Below are positions 1 through 7,947 of a DNA stretch of 64,000 nucleotides, one piece after another (the stretch's first letter is position 1; each line of letters begins with the position of its first letter). The notes beneath the pieces were generated by a model that worked only from the letters and a program-made list of their open reading frames with translations, was not told the DNA's origin and ran no database searches. This DNA is from Cellulomonas sp. Leaf334. Lineage in GTDB: Bacteria; Actinomycetota; Actinomycetes; Actinomycetales; Cellulomonadaceae. The stretch covers positions 2,181,447 to 2,245,446 of the forward strand of contig NZ_LMOO01000001.1 in the NCBI RefSeq assembly GCF_001424195.1, in the 5' to 3' direction. Both the position numbers and the translations under genes were made by a program.

Positions 1-858
1 GCCGGAGCCCTCCGTGAAGATGACCCCGCGCAGCGGCGGGACGTCGTCGTAGTCGCGGCCCCAGCCCAGCAGCACGTACCGGTCGTCGACGAGCTGGTCG
101 TTGGTCGGGTCGACCTCCACCCAGCCCGCCCCGGGCACCCACGCCGACACCCACGCGTGCGACGCGTCGGCGCCCCGGAGCTTCTCCCGGCCGGCCGGGG
201 GGCGGGTCTCGATGTAGCCGCTCGAGTACCGCGCGGGCAGCCCGTGCAGGCGTAGCGCGGCGATCATCAGGTGCGCGAAGTCCTGGCAGACGCCCGCCTT
301 CTGCGCGAGGAGCTGGGCCTGCGTGGTGTGCACCGTGGTGGAGCCCGACCGGTACGCCAGCTCGGTGCGGATCCGGTGCGCGAGCTCGACCAGCACCTCG
401 ACCATCGGGCGGTCCGTCGCGAACGTCGGGGCCGCCCAGTCGCGGACCTCGTCGGCGAACGTGACGTGCGGCGACGGCAGCAGGGTCTCGCGCAGGTCCA
501 CGATGCTCGGGTCCAGCCGGCCGACCTCGCCGGCGGCGACCCGTCGCGCCACCTCGTGCCACCCGACGGCGGGCAGGGTCGCGGGGTCGGGCGCCTGCCG
601 GGTGACCTCGATCGTCGACCGGGACGCGACCACGAGCCGTGTGTGGGGTGTCGTGACGCCGAAGTACGTGGTGCGGTTGCCGAAGTAGTCGACCCACTGG
701 TTGGTGTCCGCGGGGGCCGGCTCGATCTCGACCGACGTCGACAGGCACGACTGTCCGGGGACGTCGCGGGGCGTCATCGTCGTGCGGCCGTAGGAGTCGG
801 TCACCACGTTCGCGTACGAGTACGTGGTGCGGTGGACGAGGTCGTAGGTGCGGCTCAC
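1..858 (-). CDS. Transglutaminase-like protein (partial, runs off left edge)
   Basis: The minus strand reads open from a GTG at 858 to the window edge. The translation begins VSRTYDLVHRTTYSYA and continues through a beta-rich N-terminal domain of the kind that precedes bacterial transglutaminase-like domains. The start overlaps the stop of the ATP-grasp/Alpha-E gene by 4 bp (GTGA), so the two are probably co-translated. Proteins of this family sit with circularly permuted ATP-grasp and Alpha-E proteins in clusters thought to build and trim peptide-like products. The catalytic Cys-His-Asp region cannot be fully judged because the C-terminus lies outside the window. The family call is good; the substrate is unknown. 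Confidence 0.75.
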   Translation of the reverse strand, partial: MSRTYDLVHRTTYSYANVVTDSYGRTTMTPRDVPGQSCLSTSVEIEPAPADTNQWVDYFGNRTTYFGVTTPHTRLVVASRSTIEVTRQAPDPATLPAVGWHEVARRVAAGEVGRLDPSIVDLRETLLPSPHVTFADEVRDWAAPTFATDRPMVEVLVELAHRIRTELAYRSGSTTVHTTQAQLLAQKAGVCQDFAHLMIAALRLHGLPARYSSGYIETRPPAGREKLRGADASHAWVSAWVPGAGWVEVDPTNDQLVDDRYVLLGWGRDYDDVPPLRGVIFTEGSG

Positions 859-3440
859 TCGCCACCACCGTCCCGGGCGTCCCAGGGGTCCTCGAGCGCG
901 CGGCTCGGGGAGAGCCGGACGAAGTGCACACGCTCGATCTCGTCGGCCGCGGAGTGCAGCCGCCAGAGCATCGACTCCAGGGTCTCGGCGAGCCGTGCGC
1001 GCCGGCCGTCGTCGGTGACGGCGGCGGCGATCGCGACGGGGTCCACCTCGGCCAGCAGGTCGACGACGTCGGACAGCAGGTGGTCGCGCTGGTCCGGTGC
1101 CCGGCCGGCCAGGGGGACGAGGGCGAGCGACTCCTGCAGCCGGTCGAGCTGGTAGGCCAGCGAGCGGGGGTTGGTGCCGTCGAGCAGCAGGAGGTCCAGC
1201 ACCTCGGCCAGGCCGGCACCCGTCTGGTGACGGCGGCGGTACGTGATGGCCGACTCGTGCGCGAGCAGCACCGACTCCAGCACCACGGCGTCGACGTCGG
1301 CGGGCCGGCGCTGCACGACCGTCGCCAGCAGGCTCTCGACCAGGTGCTGCGCGCGCTCGATACGCCGGCCCGCGTCGAGGAACTGCCAGCCGACGTCACG
1401 CACCAGCCCTTCGGCGGTGATCCCGGCGATGGCCAGCAGCCCTTCGAGCACCTTGTCGAGCGCGGGCCGCAGGCCGGCCGTGACCGTGTTGCCGGCGACG
1501 ACCCCCAGGTCGAGCGCGTCCCGGCCGTGCGTCCGGCCGCGCGTCTTGCCACGCTCGTCGCGCAGCGCCCGCTCGATGCGCGCCAGCGGACCGAACGTGT
1601 CGGTGGAGAGCTGGTCCCGCACGGCGGCCGCCGCGGCAGCGAGCCGACGGACCGAGCGCGCGACCGTCCCCGCCGTCCGCGGGTCGAGGACCAGGTCCCG
1701 GAACGACGGCGCGCCCTGGTCGGTGGGCGTCAGCGACGAGATCAGCACGTCGAGCGCACGACCGCCCGCGGACGCCGGCCGCCGGTGGAAGTCGTCCCAG
1801 CGGTCGACGACGACGCGCAGCACGCGGCTGGCGTCCTCGGCCCGCTCGGCGTAGCGGCCCATCCAGTACAGGTTCTCGGCGGTGCGCGGCGAGATGCCCG
1901 TCGCGGGGCGGCGCGGGGTCGCGACCTCGCCCGCCGCGGACTCGTCGGAGGGCACCGACGGCTCGACGGGCGCGTCCGGCTGCGTGGACAGCACCCAGAC
2001 GTCCTTCGCGGCGGCGCCCAGGGCCGACGAGACGACGTGCCCCGGCGCGACGCGCGCGAGCCCGCCGGCCAGCACCGTGTACGACCCGCCGTGCGCGACC
2101 GCGTACGTCCGCAGCACCGCGGCCCGCGGACCGAGGTCGGCCGGACCGACGCCCTCCGCGGACGGCAGGTCGCTCCCGACGCCCACCGGCGTCCCGTCGA
2201 CGGTCGGGCCGGCCGGGCCCACGGGCTCCTGGCCCACCCACTGCCACGGCTCCGCGCTGATCCGGGCGGCGAGCTGCTCGCGCTCGCGGTGGCTCAGGGT
2301 CCAGCCGAGGATCGTGCCGACGTCCGTCCCCCGGACGGTCGGCAGCACCACGAGCCGCTCGAGGTGCGTCACGACGTGCTGCAGCGACCGCGGCTCGCCG
2401 CACCACCAGGTGGGGGCCGACGGCAGGGCGAGGTCCTGGTCGAGCACCGCGTTCGCCAGCCGCGGCAGGTACGTGAGCAGCGCGGGGTTCTCCAGCACCG
2501 AGCTGCCCAGGGGGTTGACCACGCTCACGGTCCCGGCACGAACCGCCCGGACCAGCCCGGGCACGCCGAGTCGCGACCCCTGCCGCAGGTCGAGCGGGTC
2601 GCACCACTCGGCGTCGACGCGCCGCAGCACCACGTCCACCGGTTCGAGGCCCTCGACGCCGCGCATCCAGACCCGGCCGTCGCGGACCAGCAGGTCGGAC
2701 CCCTCGACGAGCGGGAGGCCCAGCATCGAGGCGAGGTACGCCTGGTCGAACGCGGTCTCGCTGGACGGCCCGGACGTGAGCAGGACGACGCGCGGCTGCT
2801 CGGCGCGCCCGGGGGCCACGTCGCGCAGCGCGAGCCGCAACGCACGGAAGAACGGTCCGAGGCGCTGGATGGAGGCCTGCCGGTACACCCCCGAGAGCAC
2901 CTGCGAGACGACGCGCCGGTCCTCCATCGCGTACCCGACCCCCGACGGCGCCTGCGTCCGGTCCGCGACCGCGCACCACCCGCCCGCGCCGTCGCGCACC
3001 AGGTCGGTCGCGGTGAGCACCAGCTCCCGCCCGCCGGGCAGCCGCAACCCGTCGACCGCCCGCACGAACCCGGGGTGACCGAGCACGACCGTGGGCGGCA
3101 GGAGCTTGTCGGTCAGGAGCAGGCGGTGGCCGTACGCGTCCTGCAGGATCGCGTCCAGCAGCTCCGCCCGCTGCACGAGTGCCGCGTCCAGGCGGGCCCA
3201 CTCCGGCTCGTCGACGATGACGGGCAGGGGGTCCAGGTGCCAGGGGTGCTCCCCGTCCTCGGAGTCCGCGCCGTACGTGACGCCGTGGTCCGCGAGCAGC
3301 CGCTCGGCCTCGTCGCGCGCGCGTGCCAGCCCCGGTTCGGTCGGGATGTCCGCGGGGTCGGGGAGCCACGACCAGTCGGCGCGATGGTCGACCGCACCCG
3401 ACTCGCCCTGCAGGCGGGGGGAGGAGAGCAGGTCGGTCAC
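855..3440 (-). CDS. Circularly permuted ATP-grasp / Alpha-E fusion protein
   Basis: This 861-residue protein joins two domains often encoded separately. Roughly residues 75-480 are a circularly permuted type 2 ATP-grasp domain, with the characteristic stretches LTSGPSSETAFDQAYLA (about 222), VVLRRVDAEWCDPLDLRQG and VVNPLGSSVLENPALL. From about residue 516 (SPRTAENLYWMGRYAERAED) an all-helical Alpha-E domain runs to the end. ATP-grasp enzymes of this type are predicted amide ligases; Alpha-E is an accessory domain of unknown chemistry. A proline- and alanine-rich linker lies between the domains near 480-515. The start is a GTG without a clear ribosome binding site. The transglutaminase-like gene follows with a 4-bp overlap. 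Confidence 0.88.
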   Translation of the reverse strand: MTDLLSSPRLQGESGAVDHRADWSWLPDPADIPTEPGLARARDEAERLLADHGVTYGADSEDGEHPWHLDPLPVIVDEPEWARLDAALVQRAELLDAILQDAYGHRLLLTDKLLPPTVVLGHPGFVRAVDGLRLPGGRELVLTATDLVRDGAGGWCAVADRTQAPSGVGYAMEDRRVVSQVLSGVYRQASIQRLGPFFRALRLALRDVAPGRAEQPRVVLLTSGPSSETAFDQAYLASMLGLPLVEGSDLLVRDGRVWMRGVEGLEPVDVVLRRVDAEWCDPLDLRQGSRLGVPGLVRAVRAGTVSVVNPLGSSVLENPALLTYLPRLANAVLDQDLALPSAPTWWCGEPRSLQHVVTHLERLVVLPTVRGTDVGTILGWTLSHREREQLAARISAEPWQWVGQEPVGPAGPTVDGTPVGVGSDLPSAEGVGPADLGPRAAVLRTYAVAHGGSYTVLAGGLARVAPGHVVSSALGAAAKDVWVLSTQPDAPVEPSVPSDESAAGEVATPRRPATGISPRTAENLYWMGRYAERAEDASRVLRVVVDRWDDFHRRPASAGGRALDVLISSLTPTDQGAPSFRDLVLDPRTAGTVARSVRRLAAAAAAVRDQLSTDTFGPLARIERALRDERGKTRGRTHGRDALDLGVVAGNTVTAGLRPALDKVLEGLLAIAGITAEGLVRDVGWQFLDAGRRIERAQHLVESLLATVVQRRPADVDAVVLESVLLAHESAITYRRRHQTGAGLAEVLDLLLLDGTNPRSLAYQLDRLQESLALVPLAGRAPDQRDHLLSDVVDLLAEVDPVAIAAAVTDDGRRARLAETLESMLWRLHSAADEIERVHFVRLSPSRALEDPWDARDGGGE

Positions 3441-3498
3441 ACAGAGGAGTGTGTCCTACGACGGCGCCGACCGCGGAGGTCGGCACGCAGGTCGGCGG

Positions 3499-3945
3499 CT
3501 ACAGCAGGCGCGGGTCGGGGGTGACGTCCTGCACGGAGACGTCGACCCGGATCCGGTCGACGGGCGGGTCGGTGAGGCCCAGCGTCTCGGCGACGGCGGC
3601 GGCGGCGAGGCGGCGGACCTCGTCGGCCAGCGGGACCAGCGGGGTGCCGTACAGCGCGATGACCTCGACGGTCAGCCGGTCCAGGTCGTCGTCGGCCGTG
3701 GTGGTGCACGTGATCCGCAGGACGCCGACGTCCGGGACCGCGGCGAGCGTCGCACCCACGCGGGCCACGACGACCGTGGACGCCACGAACAGCTCCGCGC
3801 CCGGCAGCGAGCCGCGGACCGGGGCGGAGGGTCGGAACGCCCGGACGGCGACCGCGACGACGTCGTCGCGCAGGGCCACCCAGCCGCTGTCGGTGTGCTC
3901 GCGCAGCGTCCGGGCAGCCTGTGTGAGCCGCTGTTCCGCGTTCAT
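3499..3945 (-). CDS. Asp23/Gls24-like domain protein
   Basis: A 148-residue protein starting at ATG 3945, which overlaps the stop of the sigma factor gene by 4 bp (ATGA). After an N-terminal helix the sequence alternates short beta strands and helices in the pattern of Asp23/Gls24 envelope-stress proteins (for example TVEVIALYGTPLVPLADEVRRL and VSVQDVTP). The coupling to an ECF sigma gene and the Asp23 operon on the other side of the divergent region suggest a role in the same envelope module. No signal peptide or membrane segment is evident. It could be a modulator of the sigma factor, which is inference. Confidence 0.6.
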   Translation of the reverse strand: MNAEQRLTQAARTLREHTDSGWVALRDDVVAVAVRAFRPSAPVRGSLPGAELFVASTVVVARVGATLAAVPDVGVLRITCTTTADDDLDRLTVEVIALYGTPLVPLADEVRRLAAAAVAETLGLTDPPVDRIRVDVSVQDVTPDPRLL

Positions 3946-4496
3946 CGCCACGCCTCCATCCGCTGGATCAGGTGCCCGCGCGCCCGGTGGAGCTGGCCGC
4001 GGACCGTGCTCGTCGTCGTGCCGGACACCTCCGCGATCTGGTCGTAGGACAGGCCTTCCACCTCCCGCAGCAGCCACGTCGAGCGCGGCCCCGGGGGGAG
4101 CTCGCGCAGCGCCGCGTTCAGCGCGTCGAGAAGGTCCGTGCCCTCGGCCGAGCGTTCCGGGTCGATCGCGTGGCGGTCCACCTCCTCGACCGGGACGAAC
4201 GGCAGGGGAAGAGCGGTACGAGCCCGCCGGCGTTGCAGGGACCGCACCTTGTGCGCCGTGATGGCGAACAGCCAGGTGCGCAGCGACGACCGGCCCGCGA
4301 ACTGCGGCAACGAGGTCCACGCGGCGGCGAACGCCTCCTGCACGCAGTCCTCGGTGTCCTGTGGATCATCGAGCATGCGGCGGGCATAGCGATAGAGCGA
4401 CGGACCATGTCGGTCGACGATCACCCGGAACGCGGCGCGGTCGAGGAGCGCCGCCCGGCGGGCGAGCACCTCGTCCGGGATCTCGTCGGTGTCCAT
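3942..4496 (-). CDS. ECF-type RNA polymerase sigma factor
   Basis: The protein has sigma region 2 (RYARRMLDDPQDTEDCVQEAFAAAW, then RTWLFAITAHKVRSLQRRR) and region 4 (LRELPPGPRSTWLLREVEGLSYDQIAEVSGTTTSTVRGQLHRAR), separated by a short acidic linker. Starting at ATG 4496 it is 184 residues. An in-frame ATG at 4532 would add 12 residues, and neither start has a convincing ribosome binding site, so the message may be leaderless. It is the first gene of a two-gene minus-strand unit with an Asp23-like gene. A CRP-type palindrome at 4540-4559 lies just upstream. No anti-sigma factor is adjacent. Confidence 0.85.
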   Translation of the reverse strand: MDTDEIPDEVLARRAALLDRAAFRVIVDRHGPSLYRYARRMLDDPQDTEDCVQEAFAAAWTSLPQFAGRSSLRTWLFAITAHKVRSLQRRRARTALPLPFVPVEEVDRHAIDPERSAEGTDLLDALNAALRELPPGPRSTWLLREVEGLSYDQIAEVSGTTTSTVRGQLHRARGHLIQRMEAWR

Positions 4497-4539
4497 CCCG
4501 AGCAGCGTGCGTCCGGCGGCCTCCCGCCGCATCCCGACG

Positions 4540-4559
4540 GATGTGACCCAGGTCACATC
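4540..4559. promoter_or_regulatory. CRP/FNR-family (GlxR/Cmr-like) operator
   Basis: The sequence GATGTGACC-CA-GGTCACATC is a perfect 9-bp inverted repeat. Its core TGTGA-N6-TCACA (4542-4557) is the textbook CRP consensus, used in actinobacteria by GlxR, Cmr and Crp. It sits in the divergent region between the sigma gene (start 4496) and the Asp23 operon (start 4628), so one bound regulator could act on both. The direction of the effect is not visible from the sequence. Confidence 0.7.
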
Positions 4560-4627
4560 GAACGCCCGTGACGAACCGGGAGGAACAGCGACCAACCCTG
4601 TGTACGCATCCGTCGAGAGAGGTCACC

Positions 4628-5083
4628 ATGAGCGAGTCCGCCACGACCGTCACCGCCCCCGCCGCCCGCACCCGGCAGAGCGCGCTCGTCACCGCCGAGG
4701 GCAGCACCACGATCGCCGACACGGTGGTCAGCAAGATCGCCGGCATCGCCGCACGCGAGGTCAGCGGCGTGCACTCCCTGGGTGGCGGCACCGCCCGCGC
4801 CATCGGCAACCTGCGCGAGCGCATCCCGGGCGCCCGCACCAACCACTCGCAGGGCGTCTCCGTCGAGGTGGGCGAGACCGAGGCCGCCGTCGACCTGGAC
4901 CTCGTCGCCGAGTACGGCGTGTCCATCGCCGACCTCGCCGACGGGATCCGTCGCAACGTCATCAGCGCCGTCGAGCGCATGACCGGCCTGCACGTGGTCG
5001 AGGTCAACGTGACCGTCAACGACGTGCACCTGCCCCAGGACGACGCGCAGCCGGCAGCCCCGCAGGAGCAGCGGGTCCAGTGA
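4628..5083 (+). CDS. Asp23/Gls24 family envelope stress response protein
   Basis: A 151-residue protein and first gene of a six-gene overlapping operon. Residues about 20-140 are a full Asp23/Gls24 domain: TTIADTVVSKIAGIAAREVSG, a variable Ser/Gly loop, VSVEVGETEAAVDLDLVAEYG and the closing VERMTGLHVVEVNVTVNDV. The ATG at 4628 follows the purine-rich GAGAGAGG. In Firmicutes Asp23 is anchored to the membrane by AmaP and supports cell envelope homeostasis; the downstream membrane proteins here fit that arrangement. The C-terminal tail is Gln/Ala/Pro-rich. Confidence 0.88.
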   Translation: MSESATTVTAPAARTRQSALVTAEGSTTIADTVVSKIAGIAAREVSGVHSLGGGTARAIGNLRERIPGARTNHSQGVSVEVGETEAAVDLDLVAEYGVSIADLADGIRRNVISAVERMTGLHVVEVNVTVNDVHLPQDDAQPAAPQEQRVQ

Positions 5084-5508
5084 CCGACGTCCCGGAGCAC
5101 GTGCCGACGCCGCTGGAGGTCGCGGCGGACGTCGCGCCCCTGCCTGTCGTCGACCCGTCGCCCGCCGTCGACCCGTCGCCCGCCGTCGACCCGGCGCTCG
5201 TCGTCGTCATCGACGACGTCGTCCCGGACCCGGAGCCGCTCACCCCGGCCGAGGTCGTCGCCGCGGCCGTGCTGGCGGTCCCCGGCGTCGTCCGCCTGCA
5301 CGGCGGCCGGTTCGGCGAGCTGGGCACCTACCTGCCCGGCCGCCGGGTCACGGGCGTCCGGATCGACGACGAGGGCACCGAGGTGCACGTCGTCGTCTCC
5401 GACCTCGTCCCCGTGCCCGACACGGCGGCGCGGGTCCAGCGGGCCGTCTCCGCGGTCGCGCCCATGCCCGTCCGAGTCCACGTCGAGGACATCGACACCA
5501 TCGTCTGA
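5080..5508 (+). CDS. Asp23-like protein with Asp-Pro-rich N-terminal repeat
   Basis: Starts at GTG 5080, overlapping the previous stop by 4 bp, and encodes 142 residues. The N-terminal third is Pro/Asp/Val-rich and contains an 18-bp tandem repeat (5149-5184 plus a partial third copy) encoding VDPSPA units. From about residue 50 the sequence resembles a compact Asp23/Gls24 domain (LTPAEVVAAAVLAVPGVVRLHG, then VTGVRIDDEGTEVHVVVSDL and VRVHVEDID). No membrane segment is visible. It probably works with the other Asp23-like subunits of this operon. Confidence 0.7.
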   Translation: MTDVPEHVPTPLEVAADVAPLPVVDPSPAVDPSPAVDPALVVVIDDVVPDPEPLTPAEVVAAAVLAVPGVVRLHGGRFGELGTYLPGRRVTGVRIDDEGTEVHVVVSDLVPVPDTAARVQRAVSAVAPMPVRVHVEDIDTIV

Positions 5509-5517
5509 GGAGCCACC

Positions 5518-5697
5518 GTGTCATCTGTCGCCATCGGGCTGTTCGCCGGCCTGCTGCTCGCCCTCGTCGCCGCCGTCGGCGGGTTCGACATGTTCATGCT
5601 CGCCCTGCTGCTCGGCGCCGTCGGCGTGGTCGTCGGCCTCGTCGTCGAGGGCCGGATCGACGTGACCAGCCTCGTCTCCGGCCGTGGCCGTGGCTGA
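5518..5697 (+). CDS. Small two-helix membrane protein of the Asp23 operon
   Basis: A 59-residue protein from GTG 5518, preceded by GAGGAGCC. It is almost entirely hydrophobic: two membrane segments (about residues 3-20 and 24-44) separated by FDMF, then a short charged tail ending SGRGRG. Its size and position match the small DUF2273-like membrane proteins found between Asp23-type genes. It may help tether the Asp23-like proteins to the membrane, which is inference. The next gene starts inside its last codons. Confidence 0.7.
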   Translation: MSSVAIGLFAGLLLALVAAVGGFDMFMLALLLGAVGVVVGLVVEGRIDVTSLVSGRGRG

Positions 5698-6046
5698 CGA
5701 CCGCGGCACGCTCACCATCGCCGACCGCGCCCTCACGCGCATCGCCCGGCAGGTGACCCTCGACGTGCCGGGCGTCGCCCCCGAGGACTCGGCCGGCGCG
5801 GTGGAGCGCACCCTCGGCCGCGGGTACCCGCGGGTCCACTGGCAGCGCGCCGGCACGACGGCACGCGTCGAGGTCGAGGTGGCCATCACGTGGCCGTCGT
5901 CTGCCGCCCAGGTCACCACCGGTGTCCAGGCCGCCCTGCGCCAGGAGCTGGAGCGCCAGGCCGGGCAGGAGCTCGCCCACGTGAGCGTCGCGGTGCGCGA
6001 GGTCGTCCGCGGGCCGTCGGCGCGTCCGGTCGCGAGGGTGCGATGA
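5684..6046 (+). CDS. Asp23/Gls24 family protein
   Basis: A 120-residue protein with the family pattern: LTIADRALTRIARQVTLDVPGV at the start, VEVEVAITWPSSAAQVTTGVQAAL in the middle and LAHVSVAVREVV near the end. The start is either GTG 5684 or GTG 5690; both lie inside the preceding gene. The C-terminal tail is arginine-rich. It is the third Asp23-type subunit of the plus-strand arm and the fourth of the whole module. Confidence 0.8.
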   Translation: MAVADDRGTLTIADRALTRIARQVTLDVPGVAPEDSAGAVERTLGRGYPRVHWQRAGTTARVEVEVAITWPSSAAQVTTGVQAALRQELERQAGQELAHVSVAVREVVRGPSARPVARVR

Positions 6047-6618
6047 CCACCGTCGACACCCCCCGCGGGTTCGCGCCCGCCGCCGCCGCCACCCGCGCGG
6101 GCCGCGTCGCGTGGTGGAGCATCGGGCTCGCCCTGCTCGTCGTCGCCCTCGGCGTCCTCGTCCTGCGGGAGGCGCTCGTCGTCGCCGGCACCGTGCAGGG
6201 CGAACCCTGGCTCGCCCCGGCGGTCGACAGCGTCGACGGCGTCACGCCGTCCCCGCTGGTCGTCGTGATCGGCGTCGTCCTCGCTCTGCTCGGTCTGTGG
6301 CTCGTGGTCGTCGCGCTGGGCCGCCGGGTCCGCACGCGGCTCGACGTCACGTCCTCGACGGGGACGACGATCGGCATCGCCGACGCCGCCCGGCTCGCCG
6401 CGTCGGCCGCCGACGAGGTCGACCGGGTCCTGTCCGCCCGCGCGACCGCCACCCGCCGCTCCGTCACCGTCACGGTGACCACGCTCGAGGGCGACGACGT
6501 CTCCGAGGCCGTCCGCGCGGCCGTCACCGAGCGCCTCGCGCCGCTCGCGCAGCCGCTGCCCGTCAAGGTCGTCGGTCGCGTGACCGCCGGTCTGCACGCG
6601 GGAGGTGGCCGACGATGA
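6043..6618 (+). CDS. DUF6286-like membrane protein
   Basis: A 191-residue protein from ATG 6043, overlapping the previous stop by 4 bp. Two membrane segments lie at about residues 23-47 (VAWWSIGLALLVVALGVLVL) and 72-92 (PLVVVIGVVLALLGLWLVVV), followed by a cytoplasmic domain with Asp23-partner features (GIADAARLAASAADEVDRVLSA, then TVTVTTLEGDDV). The architecture resembles DUF6286 proteins that accompany Asp23 genes in actinobacteria, and is analogous to Firmicute AmaP. The family name is from memory and should be checked. Confidence 0.65.
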   Translation: MTTVDTPRGFAPAAAATRAGRVAWWSIGLALLVVALGVLVLREALVVAGTVQGEPWLAPAVDSVDGVTPSPLVVVIGVVLALLGLWLVVVALGRRVRTRLDVTSSTGTTIGIADAARLAASAADEVDRVLSARATATRRSVTVTVTTLEGDDVSEAVRAAVTERLAPLAQPLPVKVVGRVTAGLHAGGGRR

Positions 6619-7193
6619 GGCGCTCCGTCCTGGCGTTCGACCGGGTGCTCGTCCTGCTCCTCGGCCTCCTGCTGATCGTCGTCGGCGTCGCCGCCGTGGG
6701 CTGGCAGACCGGCTTCCTGGCGTCCGTGTGGCCCGACGTCCCCGACGAGGTCGCCGTCGACTCCGCGCAGGTGACCGAGGCGTCGAGCTTCGCGGTCCTG
6801 GCCGGCCTCGTCGGCGGGGCGCTCGTCGTCATCGGGGTCTGGTGGCTGCTGGCGCACGTGCCCCGGCGGTCCGTCGGGTCGCTCCGGCTGCCGTCCGGCG
6901 AGCAGCCCGGCAGGCTCGTCGTCGACCCCGGCCCGGCCGTCTCGACCGCCGCGGACGTGCTCGCCGACGATCCCCTGGTCCGCTCCGCGCGCGGCGCGGT
7001 GCTGGACGATCGCGGTGAGCTCGTCGTGCGGCTGCGCGCCACCGTCGACCCGGACGCGGACCTCGGGTCCGTGGTCGCCGCGTGCGACCGCGTGCTCGTC
7101 GACCTCGCGCACGTGCTGCCCGCTGAGCAGCTGCGCTCGCGTGTGGAGCTGTCCGTGCTCCGTCGCGGGGAGGTCGGGCCGAGAGTGCGCTGA
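6615..7193 (+). CDS. AmaP-like membrane anchor protein
   Basis: The last gene of the Asp23 operon encodes 192 residues from ATG 6615 (4-bp overlap). Two membrane segments (about 8-30, VLVLLLGLLLIVVGVAAVGW; and about 60-82, FAVLAGLVGGALVVIGVWWLL) form a hairpin. A soluble C-terminal domain follows (VSTAADVLADDPLVRSARG, VRLRATVDPDADLGSVVAAC). The two-helix hairpin plus domain is the layout of AmaP-type anchors. It is a diverged neighbour of the 6043-6618 protein. Confidence 0.65.
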   Translation: MRRSVLAFDRVLVLLLGLLLIVVGVAAVGWQTGFLASVWPDVPDEVAVDSAQVTEASSFAVLAGLVGGALVVIGVWWLLAHVPRRSVGSLRLPSGEQPGRLVVDPGPAVSTAADVLADDPLVRSARGAVLDDRGELVVRLRATVDPDADLGSVVAACDRVLVDLAHVLPAEQLRSRVELSVLRRGEVGPRVR

Positions 7194-7250
7194 GGTCGCG
7201 TCGGTGGTCGGGTGGAGACTCGGGGCCACAACCGAGCGGAGGAGCCACCG

Positions 7251-7622
7251 ATGGGCCGGGATGCTGTCACGGGATGGGTCGAGCGGTACGAGGAGGCGTG
7301 GCGGGCGCAGGACGTGGACGCCCTGGACGGGCTCTTCGCACCGGACGCCCGCTACCTGCGCTCGCCGTACGACGCGGAGCCGCTGGAAGGGCTCGACGCG
7401 ATCAAGGGGTTCTGGGTGGACCCCACGCCGTTCACCATGACCGCGACGGTGGTCGCGGCGGACGGTCCGGACGCGGTGGTCCGGGTGGAGGTCCGGTACG
7501 GCGGCGACGAGCCGCAGGAGTACCGGGACCTGTGGGTGCTGCGGTTCGGGCCGGACGGGCGCGCAGAGCTGTTCGAGGAGTGGGCCTACTGGCCCGACAA
7601 GACGTACAGCGCCTCGGCGTGA
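7251..7622 (+). CDS. SnoaL/NTF2-like domain protein
   Basis: A 123-residue protein with the cone-shaped NTF2-like pattern: helical VERYEEAWRAQDVDALDGLFAPDARYL at the N-terminus, EGLDAIKGFWV in the middle, and antiparallel strands ending EEWAYWPDK. ATG 7251 is preceded by GCGGAGGAGCC, a good ribosome binding site; an upstream in-frame start at 7212 is less likely. Members include polyketide cyclases, ketosteroid isomerases and many proteins of unknown role. The substrate cannot be inferred. Confidence 0.8.
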   Translation: MGRDAVTGWVERYEEAWRAQDVDALDGLFAPDARYLRSPYDAEPLEGLDAIKGFWVDPTPFTMTATVVAADGPDAVVRVEVRYGGDEPQEYRDLWVLRFGPDGRAELFEEWAYWPDKTYSASA

Positions 7623-7635
7623 AGCCCGGCTGAGG

Positions 7636-7875
7636 TCAGTGCAGCAGGGAGATGATCTCCCACGATCCGGGGTCGGGCTGAGCGGCGATCTGCTCGCGGG
7701 CGAGCGCGAACGCCTCCTCAGGTGTCGGGACGACGACGCTCGCGTGGAACGTCGTCGCGCTGCTCAGCACGCTGTACAGCGGGCCCAGGGGGTTGCCGTC
7801 GTCGTCGCAGTTGCCGACGGCGACGATGAACGCCTGGTGCAGCAGGTCGGGGGCGGAGTCGGTGATGAGCGTCAC
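7636..7875 (-). CDS. Small hypothetical protein
   Basis: A 79-residue reading frame from GTG 7875. The N-terminal half contains IVAVGNCDDDGNPLGPLYS and the C-terminal half is amphipathic (TPEEAFALAREQIAAQPDPGSWE). It has no signal peptide, metal motif or family I recognise. Residue composition looks like a real protein, but AGGGA sits almost directly against the start, so the start is uncertain. It converges with the SnoaL-like gene 14 bp away. Confidence 0.5.
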   Translation of the reverse strand: MTLITDSAPDLLHQAFIVAVGNCDDDGNPLGPLYSVLSSATTFHASVVVPTPEEAFALAREQIAAQPDPGSWEIISLLH

Positions 7876-7947
7876 TCCCTAGACATCGGCACGTCGGAGC
7901 CGATCCTGGAACCCGGATTGCTGTGAACGCGTGAGAAAGTCGTGTGC

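Noticed and set aside
924..3524. An 866-codon open frame on the plus strand
   Set aside because: It is antisense to the ATP-grasp/Alpha-E gene. High GC at third codon positions keeps the opposite strand open, and the translation is Arg/Gly/Pro-rich without any domain.
4582..4614. An ECF-type promoter GGAAC ... CGTC before the Asp23 operon
   Set aside because: The two elements are 24 bp apart, too far for the usual 16-17 bp spacing.
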